Source of the DNA: Chitinophaga pinensis
GTDB lineage: Bacteria > Bacteroidota > Bacteroidia > UBA7662
Reading direction: 5' to 3'
DNA length: 64,000 nucleotides
Assembly (NCBI GenBank): GCA_945874665.1
Contig: CAMCHJ010000001.1
Coordinates: 186,001 to 250,000 of the forward strand
How positions within the stretch are numbered: position 1 is the first letter of the stretch; every line of letters starts with the position of its first letter. The translations under genes were made by a program, and so were the position numbers. Below are positions 16,648-25,296 of the stretch, in pieces. The notes under the pieces were generated by a model. That model did not search any database, was not told the origin of the DNA, and was given only the letters and a program-made list of their open reading frames with translations.

Positions 16648-18004
16648 AACGAAGCGATTCAATGGGGTTTTGCTCGGCTGCGCGCCGGGCAGGAGTGATG
16701 CCAAAAATGAGCCCTACCGTGGCCGATACCCCAAAAGACAAAAACACTGAAAAGGGGGATACGATGGTTTGTATGTCGGTAAAGCTGCCAATCAGCACGG
16801 CCATCAATACACCGAGTACTACCCCAATGACCCCGCCACCCAAACTAATTAGCACTGCCTCGAACATGAACTGCATGATGATGTCGCTTTTTTGTGCGCC
16901 CAAGGCCCGCCGGGTGCCGATTTCCCGTGTGCGCTCCAACACCGACGCCAACATGATGTTCATAATGCCGATGCCGCCCACCAACAAGGAAATGCCTGCA
17001 ATGGCGCCAAGCACCAGGTTAAAAATATCCTTGGTGCGCTGCTGCTGCTTGAGCAACTGCTCGGGAATGCTGATCTGGAAGTCTACCACCTCGTTGTGGC
17101 GGCGACTGAGCATCCGCAACAACACATCGGTGGTGGCTTTTACTTCCTCCGAGGCAGCCACCTGTACCACCAATCGGTCGAGCTGGTGGTAGTTTTTTTT
17201 CTTCTTTTTGCCTTCACCCTCTTCCTCATCGCTAAAGGTTACCATGCCGCCGTTTACAAAAACACCGTCCTCGCCACCGCCGGCTTGTTGCACCGAAGCC
17301 CGGTTGATGTACCTGCTTAAAACGGTTTTTATGGGCGCATACACATCGCTGTTGAAATCGCGGATGCCCAGATTTTCGATGGCTTTTTCGCTCACGGCAG
17401 TCTCGTTAAGCACCCCCACCACCTTCAGCCAATGGTTACCCACTTTGATGTAATTGCCCAAAGCAGGCTCTTTGTTGAAAAAACGCTTGGCAATGGTGGC
17501 CCCAATGATACAGACCCCTTGTCCTTTGGCGAGCTGCTCCTCGGTGAAGCCTTGTCCATCCGCCAACAATAAATTGGAGATCTCAAAATAAGCTGGGGTA
17601 ACTCCTACTACCCGACTGCTGCGTTTGAAGCCTTCGCGGATGATTTCGGTTTCGTACACCACCTCAGGACTCACCGCCGTTACCGATGGCAGTACATCTA
17701 AAATGGCTTCGGCATCGCTGAGGTGTAATCCCCTGCTAAAACGGGCGGGCTGCTGCTGCTCGGCGGCGTTTAAATCGCCTTGGTCTTGCTCAAAAACCGA
17801 GGTGATTACCACGTTGTTTACGCCCACGAGCCTAATTTGCTCTAAAATTTCCTGCCGCGCCCCGTTACCAATGGCGAGCATGGCTATCACTGCTGCTACG
17901 CCGAAAATAATGCCCAGGGCCGTGAGCATCGACCGCACTTTGTTGGCCAACAAGGCCTCCGCCGCGATGCTGAGGTTACTGAGCTGTCTTTCCCGCTTGT
18001 TCAT
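16640..18004 (-). CDS. MacB-type ABC transporter permease (no ATPase domain)
   Basis: 454 residues. There is one N-terminal membrane helix (about 22-45, SMLTALGIIFGVAAVIAMLAIGNGAR), a large periplasmic MacB_PCD domain, then a C-terminal FtsX domain with three helices (LLVGGIGIMNIMLASVLERTREIGTRRALGA, and the end FGITPARRAAEQNPIESLRYE). Such permeases work as mechanotransmitters with a separate ATPase, an adaptor and TolC. A Lys-rich stretch (EGEGKKKKKNYHQ) interrupts the periplasmic domain. No ATPase gene accompanies it in this operon, which is unusual. It overlaps the adaptor gene by 29 bp. Confidence 0.9.
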   Translation of the reverse strand: MNKRERQLSNLSIAAEALLANKVRSMLTALGIIFGVAAVIAMLAIGNGARQEILEQIRLVGVNNVVITSVFEQDQGDLNAAEQQQPARFSRGLHLSDAEAILDVLPSVTAVSPEVVYETEIIREGFKRSSRVVGVTPAYFEISNLLLADGQGFTEEQLAKGQGVCIIGATIAKRFFNKEPALGNYIKVGNHWLKVVGVLNETAVSEKAIENLGIRDFNSDVYAPIKTVLSRYINRASVQQAGGGEDGVFVNGGMVTFSDEEEGEGKKKKKNYHQLDRLVVQVAASEEVKATTDVLLRMLSRRHNEVVDFQISIPEQLLKQQQRTKDIFNLVLGAIAGISLLVGGIGIMNIMLASVLERTREIGTRRALGAQKSDIIMQFMFEAVLISLGGGVIGVVLGVLMAVLIGSFTDIQTIVSPFSVFLSFGVSATVGLIFGITPARRAAEQNPIESLRYE

Positions 18005-19271
18005 CAGCCATGCTTGGGGTTGCTAGTAGTTTGATTTTTTTGTTTTCGGCACCCGCAGGCTTGTTGAGCAGCACAATGTCGCCTTCCTGTAAACCAGCCA
18101 CCAGCACGGCCTCGTTTTCGTTGGTTTCTCCGATGATGACCTGCACTTTTTCGGTGCTTAAGCCGGTTTTGAGGTACACAAACTGCAGGCCTTCTTCTAC
18201 AAAAATAGCCTCTAAAGGCACAATGAGGGTGTCCGCGAGGGTGCTGGTCACGATGCGGTTGCCCGTGGTCATGCCCGGCCGCACCGTACTGTCGGTTTCG
18301 AGCAGCTCTATCACCACCTCAAATACTTTGGCGTCGGTATTGCCGCGCTGCTCGCCTACATTGGCTACCTGGGTTACCTTGCCTTTGAGCTGCAGGTCTG
18401 GAAAAGCGTCTAAGCCAATGCGCACAACCTGACCCTGCTGCACCTTGCGGATATCTACCTCGTTTACATAGGTTTTCGAGAGCATCTCGCGCAAATCGGG
18501 CAAAGTAGCTACGGCTGGGTCCCAAGGGGAGATGGTAGAGCCCACTTTTTTCTTGCTGCCGCCCCATTCGCGCATGTAAATAACCATGCCGGCCTTGGGT
18601 GCGGTAATGGTGAAGGAGCTACCTACCTTTTGCAGCATCTCCATTTTGTTGCGTACCTGCTGCAGGGTGGCCTGGGCTTCTGCCATTTTAGCGGCGGCCT
18701 GTTGCTGCTTTACTTGGTAGTTTTCTTTGGCTTGTTTGAGATCGCGACGCCCTTTTTCGAGGTCGAGTTCGGCCTGCCGAATGATGGCAGGCGGCTCAAA
18801 ACGCGATTGTTCGAGCGTAATTTCTTTTTGCTGCAGCTGGAATTCGAGGTTCAGCAATTCATCGCGCGAGGTGCGCATGCTGAGGGTGGTGTCGAGCTTG
18901 ACTTGCAAAAACTGCGACTCTGCTTTTTCGAGCTCTGCACCGGTGTCTTTTATTTTGCCGCTGATTTCGCTTTGGTCGAGCGCCGCCACATAATCACCTT
19001 CCTCTACCACGGTGCCCTCGGGAATGAGGTCTTGTATTTTTACTTGCCAGATGCCGATTTGGCGGAGACCGTCGGGACCGTTGATGTTCTCAGAATTTTT
19101 GGCCAAGAGCTCACCAGCGCTAAATACCACACTTTCGAAGGTGCCACGGCGCACTTCCGCCTCCAGTTCAATACCAGCGGTATCGCTTTTGAACATATAG
19201 GGGTACAAGGCAATGCTAGCCAAAAGGCCGGCAGCTATCAACCAATATCGATACTTGCGGAGGTATTTCAT
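17976..19271 (-). CDS. HlyD/MacA-type periplasmic adaptor (membrane fusion protein)
   Basis: 431 residues. An N-terminal membrane anchor (about 10-27) is followed by a barrel-sandwich half, a long coiled-coil hairpin (about 110-215, rich in Glu, Gln, Lys and Leu), the second lipoyl half (SFTITAPKAGMVIYMREWGG) and a beta-barrel domain (VVRIGLDAFPDLQLKGKVTQVANVG). It links the inner-membrane permease to TolC. It is the first gene of the three-gene efflux operon, with a TACATTCG box about 17 nt before the ATG on the minus strand. Confidence 0.9.
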   Translation of the reverse strand: MKYLRKYRYWLIAAGLLASIALYPYMFKSDTAGIELEAEVRRGTFESVVFSAGELLAKNSENINGPDGLRQIGIWQVKIQDLIPEGTVVEEGDYVAALDQSEISGKIKDTGAELEKAESQFLQVKLDTTLSMRTSRDELLNLEFQLQQKEITLEQSRFEPPAIIRQAELDLEKGRRDLKQAKENYQVKQQQAAAKMAEAQATLQQVRNKMEMLQKVGSSFTITAPKAGMVIYMREWGGSKKKVGSTISPWDPAVATLPDLREMLSKTYVNEVDIRKVQQGQVVRIGLDAFPDLQLKGKVTQVANVGEQRGNTDAKVFEVVIELLETDSTVRPGMTTGNRIVTSTLADTLIVPLEAIFVEEGLQFVYLKTGLSTEKVQVIIGETNENEAVLVAGLQEGDIVLLNKPAGAENKKIKLLATPSMADEQAGKTAQ

Positions 19272-19427
19272 GGGATGGGATAAACAACGAATGTAAAAAA
19301 TCTAAATGGCAAACGGGCTAAAATCACCTAGATTATGGCGGTTTAACATTTTATTTTGCAGCTGTAAGGTCGGCTGTGGGATGAACACGTGGCACACATG
19401 GTCAAGTATAAATTGGCAACGCACACA

Positions 19428-20144
19428 TTATAAATCCGTTAACACCAGTTCGCGGAAGAGGTCGAGGGAGCGGGGTAGACTAAAGCCCGGACTGTGCAGC
19501 TGATACAAACGCAGCAGGTCGTCGAGGTAGCGTTTGCCAGGCAGTTGGTTTCGGTCAAAGGCATCGGCAGCTAAAAAATGCCCAAGCTGCTGGGCTGTTT
19601 GGGGATTGGCGTAGGTGGAGGTGAAGTCGCGGTTATTTTCAAAAACACCCTCCGATAAATTGAGCCAAGCGTCTTTTGTAAAAGCCTCGTTGTGGGGCTT
19701 AAAGCCCAGCCACTCTGTGAGTCGTGTGAGCAAAGCCAAGGCCTCTACACCGGGCGTATCGCTGGCATCGAGTCCTACTACCTGCCGCTGCATCCAGCGA
19801 AACAGCTCTTCATGGGCGCTTTCCTCGCGAATGGCCCTGCTAAAACACTCTGCCACCACGGTAGCGGCTACATGGTGTCTCGGTGATAACTGCAATTGTT
19901 CTAAAATGGGGTATACATGCAACTCTTTGAGGCGCTGCAAACCGCTGTTTTCTTTGTGATAGGCTTCAATTTCTACTAAAGTAAGCGCCTGCAACATGGC
20001 CGGTGTGATGCTGGCCTTTTTTTTACGAACCCCGTTAATGAGGTACGATTGCATGCCGAGCTCATCGGTAAACATGCGTACAATCACGCTGCTATCGCTG
20101 TAAGGCGTGCTCCTTAAAATGATGGCTCTTAATTTATGCTGCAT
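19428..20144 (-). CDS. recO: DNA repair protein RecO
   Basis: 239 residues from the ATG at 20144 (MQHKLRAIILRSTPYSDSS). The N-terminal OB fold is typical: VIVRMFTDELGMQSYLINGVRKKKAS. A helical domain follows (HHVAATVVAECFSRAIREESAHEELFRWM). The zinc-finger cysteines found in many RecO proteins are absent from the C-terminal region, as is common in Bacteroidota. RecO loads RecA on single-stranded DNA with RecR. A longer frame up to 20264 runs into repeat DNA and is rejected. A TATTTTCG box ends 6 nt before the ATG. porZ lies directly upstream on the same strand. Confidence 0.92.
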   Translation of the reverse strand: MQHKLRAIILRSTPYSDSSVIVRMFTDELGMQSYLINGVRKKKASITPAMLQALTLVEIEAYHKENSGLQRLKELHVYPILEQLQLSPRHHVAATVVAECFSRAIREESAHEELFRWMQRQVVGLDASDTPGVEALALLTRLTEWLGFKPHNEAFTKDAWLNLSEGVFENNRDFTSTYANPQTAQQLGHFLAADAFDRNQLPGKRYLDDLLRLYQLHSPGFSLPRSLDLFRELVLTDL

Positions 20145-20150
20145 TTGCCC

Positions 20151-20158
20151 CGAAAATA
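20151..20158 (-). promoter_or_regulatory. -7-like box TATTTTCG of recO
   Basis: On the minus strand the box ends 6 nt before the recO ATG. It has one mismatch to TAnnTTTG. Confidence 0.4.
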
Positions 20159-20193
20159 CGCTTTTTACATCAAATCGCTCACCAATACCAATC

Positions 20194-20253
20194 CGGTCCC
20201 TGGGGTGCGACGGCGGTTCCTGGGGTTCGAAGGCGGTCCCTGGGGTTCGACGG
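20194..20253. repeat. Three tandem 20-bp repeats (CGGTCCCTGGGGTTCGACGG type)
   Basis: Exact 20-bp units start at 20194, 20214 and 20234 and differ by one to three bases. Degenerate continuations follow: CCACCGGTCGAAGGG at 20261 and again at 20278, and a 22-bp relative at 20291-20312 that contains CCTGAGCTTGTCGAAGG. The whole block fills the gap between recO and the end of porZ. Confidence 0.8.
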
Positions 20254-20317
20254 GGCTCACCCACCGGTCGAAGGGCCCACCGGTCGAAGGCGGTCCCTGA
20301 GCTTGTCGAAGGGCGCT

Positions 20318-22576
20318 CTACTGTATAAATACAATTTTCGCTGCTACGGTCTCCTCCCCCAAATCCGAGGTTGATAATACTAAATATACGCCCGTAGCCA
20401 CCCGCTGTCCTTTTAAATCGCGGCCGTTCCAGCTCACTTGTCCACCATCCGCCCGCGTTTGAAACACCAAATTGCCACTGATGTCGGTAATTTTAATCCA
20501 GTTATTCGTCACCAAGCCGCTCACCGATACCATGCCATCGTACTCTGGCCGTACTGGATTCGGAAAAACCTTGACGTCGGTATGCGTGATTGCCCCCTCC
20601 GTTGCCGTGCCCCGATACGAGATTACCCCGCGGTCGGTACCTATAAATACCTCCCCAGTTAAAGGATGGATGGCGATGGAGGTGATGATGTTGGATAGAA
20701 GCGGACTGTTTTCGGAGGTGAAATGGTGAATTTGGGTGGTGCCGTCGGCCGAAAACAACCAAACCCCATTGGCCGTGCCAAACCACTTGCGGTCGGCGCC
20801 ATCAATGGCAATGGCTGTTACCACTTCATTGCCTAATAAAAAGCCTACAAACTGCTCTTGCTGGATTTTGATTTGTTGGGCGTCGTAGCGGTCGCGGAAA
20901 ACGGCGTTGGGATTGAAAAACACCACGGGCCCTTCGGCTGTGCCAATCCAAATGGCACCACTTTTATCTTTCGTAATACAGTTTACAATCGGACTCGGCA
21001 AGCTCCCGCTGCCTTCTGCGGTGTTAGGGTTCACAAAACGATTGTTTTCACGATTCAAAACCACGACGCCGCCACTGCGCGAACGCACCCATTTATTATC
21101 AGAATTGTCTACCACCATGTCAATTACCTGGTTGTAAGGTCCCAATGAAAAGCTCTCCCAGCTGCCATCACGTCGGCGCACACAAACAGGCTGCGAAGCA
21201 CCATAATTGCTCACCCACATATTCCCCTGCGCATCAAAATCGACGCCACCCACCCGGGTGTCACCGATGCCAGTAGTGGGATTTACGCTGCCGGGAATGT
21301 ACTCCAAGCTGGAGTTTACAGGTGTGTAAACGGCCTCGATGCTTGTGTCGCGCACCGCTAGCAAACCACCGCCCCAAGGCAGGAGGTATTTGAGGCCTGG
21401 ACTGAAAGGATCGTATTTGGCTTGGATCACGTCAAAAAACTTGTTGTCTGCCGAGAGGGTGCCGCGATTGAGCACCGTCCACTTTTCGTTCTCTAACTGA
21501 AAAACCCCGTCTTGCGAATAGCGATTCACCAAAACGGAGTTAAAACCACCTGCCGACACCAAAACGCCTGTCCGATCGGCCGAAATGTGCACGGCTTTTT
21601 CAGAACCGGGGCCATTGGGCAACAGCTGCTCGCCAAGGCCTTCAAAATAGCGAAATAAACCCCCGCCATCATCCGCCATCCAGGTAAAAATGCCACTCCG
21701 CACAGCCAAAGTGGGCCGCTGTATCAGTGGGTTGGAGGCCGTGCCCGAAAAGCTCTCGTCTGCAAAAACCTCATTTACCCGAAACGTATTGGTAACAAGT
21801 AAATGGCCATTGCGCACTGTTAAACTCGTATTATCAAAACCAGCATCCAGCACTTGGCCTGTCCAGTTGCCGTTGCGGTACCGCAGCAGCTCATCGTCTT
21901 GGATGGTTACTACCGCGCTGTCGAAATAATCGATATGTGTTAGTTTCGTGCCCCTAAAAGCGGCTTCTGGCTGCCAAAAGGCGTAATTGCTGAGGTTAGG
22001 GGCATTGAGGGCCGCCACAAACATGCCGCTATCGGTGGCTGCGTAAAAGTTCGTACCATCGTCGGTGAGGGCGCTAACGGGTAGGCGGCTGCCCTCTGGA
22101 CCGATGATAAATGTATTGCGTATTTCGGTGCGCTGTAAATCGAGCTCTACAATGCCAAAGGCACAACTCAGATAGGCGAATCGGCCTTTTAAGTGAATGT
22201 GGTTGATGCGCTTATTGCCAGGCAAATTGGCCCGCACAATGGCGTCGATGCGCGTAAAGCGACCGTTGCGCAATAAATCGATGTTGCCCGACTCGTACGT
22301 TATGATCAGCGTTTTGAAATCCTCGCTGTAGCGCATGTACGTGATGCCTTGGTCTGTGAGGCCGTTTATGCGCGACAGCGTACGCACCTCAAAGTCTTCC
22401 CTAGAAACCGTAAAAAGCCCTTGTTTGGTGCCGCAATACACCGTTTCTGGCGTTATTTCTACGGAGGTAGCAAAGGCATATGGCAAGTGTACCCGCCACT
22501 GGCCCACGGGCACCTGTGCCTCTAAAGCGAGCATCGCCAGCCAGCAAAGGCTGGATAGAACTACTTTTTTCATCAT
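20318..22576 (-). CDS. porZ: PorZ-like T9SS protein: two seven-bladed propellers with C-terminal sorting domain
   Basis: 752 residues: signal peptide (1-20), then repeated propeller blades of the two-component-regulator type (VGQWRVHLPYAFATSVEI at the start, matching the PorZ N-terminal propeller, and later GAIWIGTAEGPVVFFNPN and KWFGTANGVWLFSADG). The C-terminal T9SS sorting domain reads KVFPNPVRPEYDGMVSVSGLV to the end. PorZ sits on the cell surface with the PorU sortase complex and brings it the anionic lipopolysaccharide used to anchor cargo. Identification rests on the N-terminal block, the length and the recO neighbour; a generic propeller protein is the alternative. A TAGCTTTG box lies 6 nt before the start. 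Confidence 0.8.
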   Translation of the reverse strand: MMKKVVLSSLCWLAMLALEAQVPVGQWRVHLPYAFATSVEITPETVYCGTKQGLFTVSREDFEVRTLSRINGLTDQGITYMRYSEDFKTLIITYESGNIDLLRNGRFTRIDAIVRANLPGNKRINHIHLKGRFAYLSCAFGIVELDLQRTEIRNTFIIGPEGSRLPVSALTDDGTNFYAATDSGMFVAALNAPNLSNYAFWQPEAAFRGTKLTHIDYFDSAVVTIQDDELLRYRNGNWTGQVLDAGFDNTSLTVRNGHLLVTNTFRVNEVFADESFSGTASNPLIQRPTLAVRSGIFTWMADDGGGLFRYFEGLGEQLLPNGPGSEKAVHISADRTGVLVSAGGFNSVLVNRYSQDGVFQLENEKWTVLNRGTLSADNKFFDVIQAKYDPFSPGLKYLLPWGGGLLAVRDTSIEAVYTPVNSSLEYIPGSVNPTTGIGDTRVGGVDFDAQGNMWVSNYGASQPVCVRRRDGSWESFSLGPYNQVIDMVVDNSDNKWVRSRSGGVVVLNRENNRFVNPNTAEGSGSLPSPIVNCITKDKSGAIWIGTAEGPVVFFNPNAVFRDRYDAQQIKIQQEQFVGFLLGNEVVTAIAIDGADRKWFGTANGVWLFSADGTTQIHHFTSENSPLLSNIITSIAIHPLTGEVFIGTDRGVISYRGTATEGAITHTDVKVFPNPVRPEYDGMVSVSGLVTNNWIKITDISGNLVFQTRADGGQVSWNGRDLKGQRVATGVYLVLSTSDLGEETVAAKIVFIQ

Positions 22577-22582
22577 CAGTTA

Positions 22583-22590
22583 CAAAGCTA
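22583..22590 (-). promoter_or_regulatory. -7 box TAGCTTTG of porZ
   Basis: Exact TAnnTTTG on the minus strand, 6 nt before the porZ ATG at 22576. Confidence 0.55.
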
Positions 22591-22765
22591 AGAGATAGCA
22601 ACGAAAAATGATGGTCGATTATTGGTAGCGCGGCAGGCTGCTGCTCTGGTTTTTTGGAGCAGCGCAAGCAATTGTGACGCTGGAGTTGGCTGGTAACAGG
22701 CGGAACGAAGGCCCGATTTCTGTTGTTTCATTGGCATGACACTACCTGCCAGCCATAGAAATCCG

Positions 22766-22773
22766 TAACTTTG
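22766..22773 (+). promoter_or_regulatory. -7 box TAACTTTG of the amidophosphoribosyltransferase gene
   Basis: Exact TAnnTTTG match 29 nt before the ATG at 22803. This gene has a normal short leader, unlike many others in the window. Confidence 0.55.
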
Positions 22774-22802
22774 CCTTTCTTCCTTAAACTAGGCCTTTTG
22801 GC

Positions 22803-24701
22803 ATGAGCGACAGCATCAAACACGAGTGTGGAATCGCACTCCTCCGGCTTCTGAAGCCCATCTCCTATTACCATGAAAAATATGGTACTGCTCTTTACGG
22901 CCTAAATAAGCAGTATTTGCTGATGGAAAAGCAGCATAATCGCGGACAAGACGGGGTAGGTTTGGCGAGCATAAAACTCGATCAAGCGCCAGGGGAGCGC
23001 TACATCAGTCGGGTGCGGAGCATCAGTAACCAACCCATCAAAGATATTTTTGGGCGCATATACGCCAATTTTGAAGAAGCCCGCGCGGCGGACGCCAGCA
23101 TTTTTGACGACGTTAATCGCATGTCACGCGAGCTGCCCTACCTTGGTGAGCTGCTGCTTGGCCACCTGCGCTACGGCACCCATGGTAAAAATTCGATTGA
23201 AGCTTGTCACCCTTTTTTACGCCAGAACAATTGGAAAACACGCAATTTGGTGGTGGCAGGCAACTTCAACATGACCAATGTAGAGGAGCTCTTCAACCAG
23301 TTGGTAGAACTGGGACAGCACCCCAAAGAAAAGGCCGATACCGTAACGGTAATGGAAAAAATTGGGCATTTTCTCGACGAAGAGAACGATGAATTGGTAG
23401 CCCGTTTTCGTGCCCAAGGCGTTGATAAGCTGGAAATGCAGGAGCGCATTGGGTGCGAGCTTGATATTGTTCGCATCCTCAAACGCGCTTCTAAGTACTG
23501 GGACGGCGGTTATGCCATGGCTGGCCTGTTTGGGCACGGTGACGCTTTTGTGCTCCGCGACCCGAACGGAATTCGTCCTGCTTATTTTTATCGCGACGAT
23601 GAAGTGGTGGTCGTTGCCTCCGAACGCACGGCCATCCTCACTGCTTTTAACGTACCTATCGACGACATTCAGCCCATCAAACCAGGCCATGCACTCATCA
23701 TCCGCAAAGATGGCAGTGTGCGCATGGACGAGATTTTGGAGCCACAAAAACCAGCTCAATGTAGTTTTGAGCGCATCTATTTCTCACGCGGCAACGACAT
23801 AGCCATCTACAACGAGCGTAAAAAGCTGGGAGAACTGCTGGTGCCGCGCATTTTAGAGAGCGTTAACCTAGACCTCGAAAACACGGTTTTCAGCTACATT
23901 CCCAATACCGCGGAAACCGCTTTTTATGGCATGGTAAAAGGGTTGGAAGACTACCTTAATCAGTACAAAGCCGAAGAAATTGCCAAAATGGGTAATAATA
24001 TTGATGCCGAACGATTGCATTGGCTGCTGCAACTGCGCCCGCGGGTCGAAAAAGCAGCCATCAAAGACGCCAAGCTGCGGACTTTTATTACCAACGACAG
24101 TCAGCGCGACGATCTGGTAGCCCACGTTTACGATACTACCTACGGCATCCTCGAGCCCGGTCGCGATAACCTGGTGGTAATTGACGATTCGATTGTGCGG
24201 GGTACCACTCTCAAACAAAGTATCATCACGATTTTAAGTCGCCTCAAGCCCAAAAAAATTGTGATTGTGAGCTCGGCACCGCAAATCCGCTATCCCGACT
24301 GCTACGGCATCGACATGAGTCGCATGGGGGAGTTTGTGGCCTTCCGCGCCGCCATCAGTTTGCTCGAAGAGCGTGGGCAGTGGAATCTCATCAATGATGT
24401 GTACCTGCTGTGCAAAAGCCAATCGAAGTTGGAGCCAAACAAAATGGTAAACCATGTGAAGAAAATTTACGACCAGTTTACCGAAGCCGAGCTTAGTGCC
24501 AAAATTGCACAATTGGTAACACCAGCAGGATTAGATGTACCCGTGGAGGTGCTCTTTCAAACCATCGACAACCTGCATTTGGCTACTGCGCACCATGGCG
24601 ATTGGTATTTTAGCGGCAATTATCCTACGCCGGGCGGCAACCGGGTGGTGAACCGCGCCTTCATCAACTACATCGAAAAAAACAACCAGCGCTCTTATTA
24701 A
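22803..24701 (+). CDS. purF: Amidophosphoribosyltransferase, long PurF-type
   Basis: 632 residues. The class II glutamine amidotransferase domain starts at MSDSIKHECGIALLRL, where Cys9 would be the nucleophile exposed after propeptide removal. HNRGQDGVGLASIKL and the HLRYGTHG block follow. The C-terminal phosphoribosyltransferase domain has the PRPP loop VVIDDSIVRGTTLKQS. The usual reaction moves the glutamine amide to PRPP in the first step of purine synthesis. The chain is longer than standard PurF (about 470-510) because of inserts around 70-230. It may be a second, paralogous form, since Bacteroidota often carry both lengths. Confidence 0.85.
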   Translation: MSDSIKHECGIALLRLLKPISYYHEKYGTALYGLNKQYLLMEKQHNRGQDGVGLASIKLDQAPGERYISRVRSISNQPIKDIFGRIYANFEEARAADASIFDDVNRMSRELPYLGELLLGHLRYGTHGKNSIEACHPFLRQNNWKTRNLVVAGNFNMTNVEELFNQLVELGQHPKEKADTVTVMEKIGHFLDEENDELVARFRAQGVDKLEMQERIGCELDIVRILKRASKYWDGGYAMAGLFGHGDAFVLRDPNGIRPAYFYRDDEVVVVASERTAILTAFNVPIDDIQPIKPGHALIIRKDGSVRMDEILEPQKPAQCSFERIYFSRGNDIAIYNERKKLGELLVPRILESVNLDLENTVFSYIPNTAETAFYGMVKGLEDYLNQYKAEEIAKMGNNIDAERLHWLLQLRPRVEKAAIKDAKLRTFITNDSQRDDLVAHVYDTTYGILEPGRDNLVVIDDSIVRGTTLKQSIITILSRLKPKKIVIVSSAPQIRYPDCYGIDMSRMGEFVAFRAAISLLEERGQWNLINDVYLLCKSQSKLEPNKMVNHVKKIYDQFTEAELSAKIAQLVTPAGLDVPVEVLFQTIDNLHLATAHHGDWYFSGNYPTPGGNRVVNRAFINYIEKNNQRSY

Positions 24702-24726
24702 GAAGGGTACTGAGGGGGATAAATAA

Positions 24727-24758
24727 ACAAAGGGCTTGCGATTGCAAGCCCTTTGTTG
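24727..24758 (+). terminator. Strong hairpin after purF
   Basis: The perfect 14-bp stem AACAAAGGGCTTGC / GCAAGCCCTTTGTT has a GATT loop (24741-24744), followed by a short T-rich tail. It would end transcription of the gene ending at 24701. Confidence 0.85.
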
Positions 24759-24859
24759 TTTCGACAGGAATTCCGGCTCCTAAAGTCAATATTCAAATTT
24801 ATACAAAAGTGTACACAAAAACAATCAAATGTGTAAAAAATTTGTGACGGTTTGTGGGC

Positions 24860-24867
24860 CATTTTTG
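24860..24867 (+). promoter_or_regulatory. -7-like box CATTTTTG of the XRE regulator gene
   Basis: It ends 4 nt before the ATG at 24872, the same spacing as the other apparently leaderless genes, with one mismatch at position 1. Confidence 0.4.
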
Positions 24868-24871
24868 TGTG

Positions 24872-25234
24872 ATGAAACATGCAGGCGAGATAGTGAAGGC
24901 CGTGGTAAGCGACCGAGGTATTTCGGTAAGTGAGCTAGCTCGCAGATTGGGTCGCACGCGCACCTATGTGTACGGTTTGTTTGATAAGCCCAGCATCAAT
25001 ACTGCGGTATTGGAACAGTTACGGCAGGTGCTTAACTATCCTTTCGCCGAATTATTAGGTAAAAAAGGGCCAGTGCAGGAATATGGAGGCGGTTATTTAA
25101 GCGAGGCGGAGTTTAGCACTTTGCAGGAAAGTCTTGCCGCAGCCCGCAAAGAGGCCGAGCACTGGAAAATGAAGCATCACGAATTGTCTGAGCAGTTTAA
25201 CGTATATCTGCTCACAGGCAAAAAGCCAGGCTAA
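24872..25234 (+). CDS. Small XRE-type helix-turn-helix protein with C-terminal coiled coil
   Basis: 120 residues. Residues about 5-58 form a Cro/CI-type helix-turn-helix (DRGISVSELARRLGRTRTYVYGLFDKPSINTAVLEQLRQVL). The rest is a predicted coiled coil (FSTLQESLAAARKEAEHWKMKHHELSEQF). It is likely a DNA-binding dimer in the cytoplasm; its target is unknown. The GTG at 24854 in the same frame is not used as start because a -7-like box lies between the two codons. Confidence 0.75.
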   Translation: MKHAGEIVKAVVSDRGISVSELARRLGRTRTYVYGLFDKPSINTAVLEQLRQVLNYPFAELLGKKGPVQEYGGGYLSEAEFSTLQESLAAARKEAEHWKMKHHELSEQFNVYLLTGKKPG

Positions 25235-25296
25235 TGTGCAGTGGTTATGAATATTCAACTAATCGCCCTAATTTAGCAGCCCGCTAAGCAACAAAC

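Noticed and set aside
20220-20255. GGTTCGA-like sequences resembling a tRNA T-arm
   Set aside because: They are part of the 20-bp tandem repeat; no acceptor, D or anticodon stems can be drawn around them.
20144-20264. N-terminal extension of RecO
   Set aside because: The extra residues come from repeat DNA; the RecO OB fold starts at the ATG at 20144.
22640-22663. Hairpin GCTGCTC/GAGCAGC upstream of purF
   Set aside because: Short stem with a 10-nt loop and no T-run; it lies upstream of the promoter box, so it is not in the leader.
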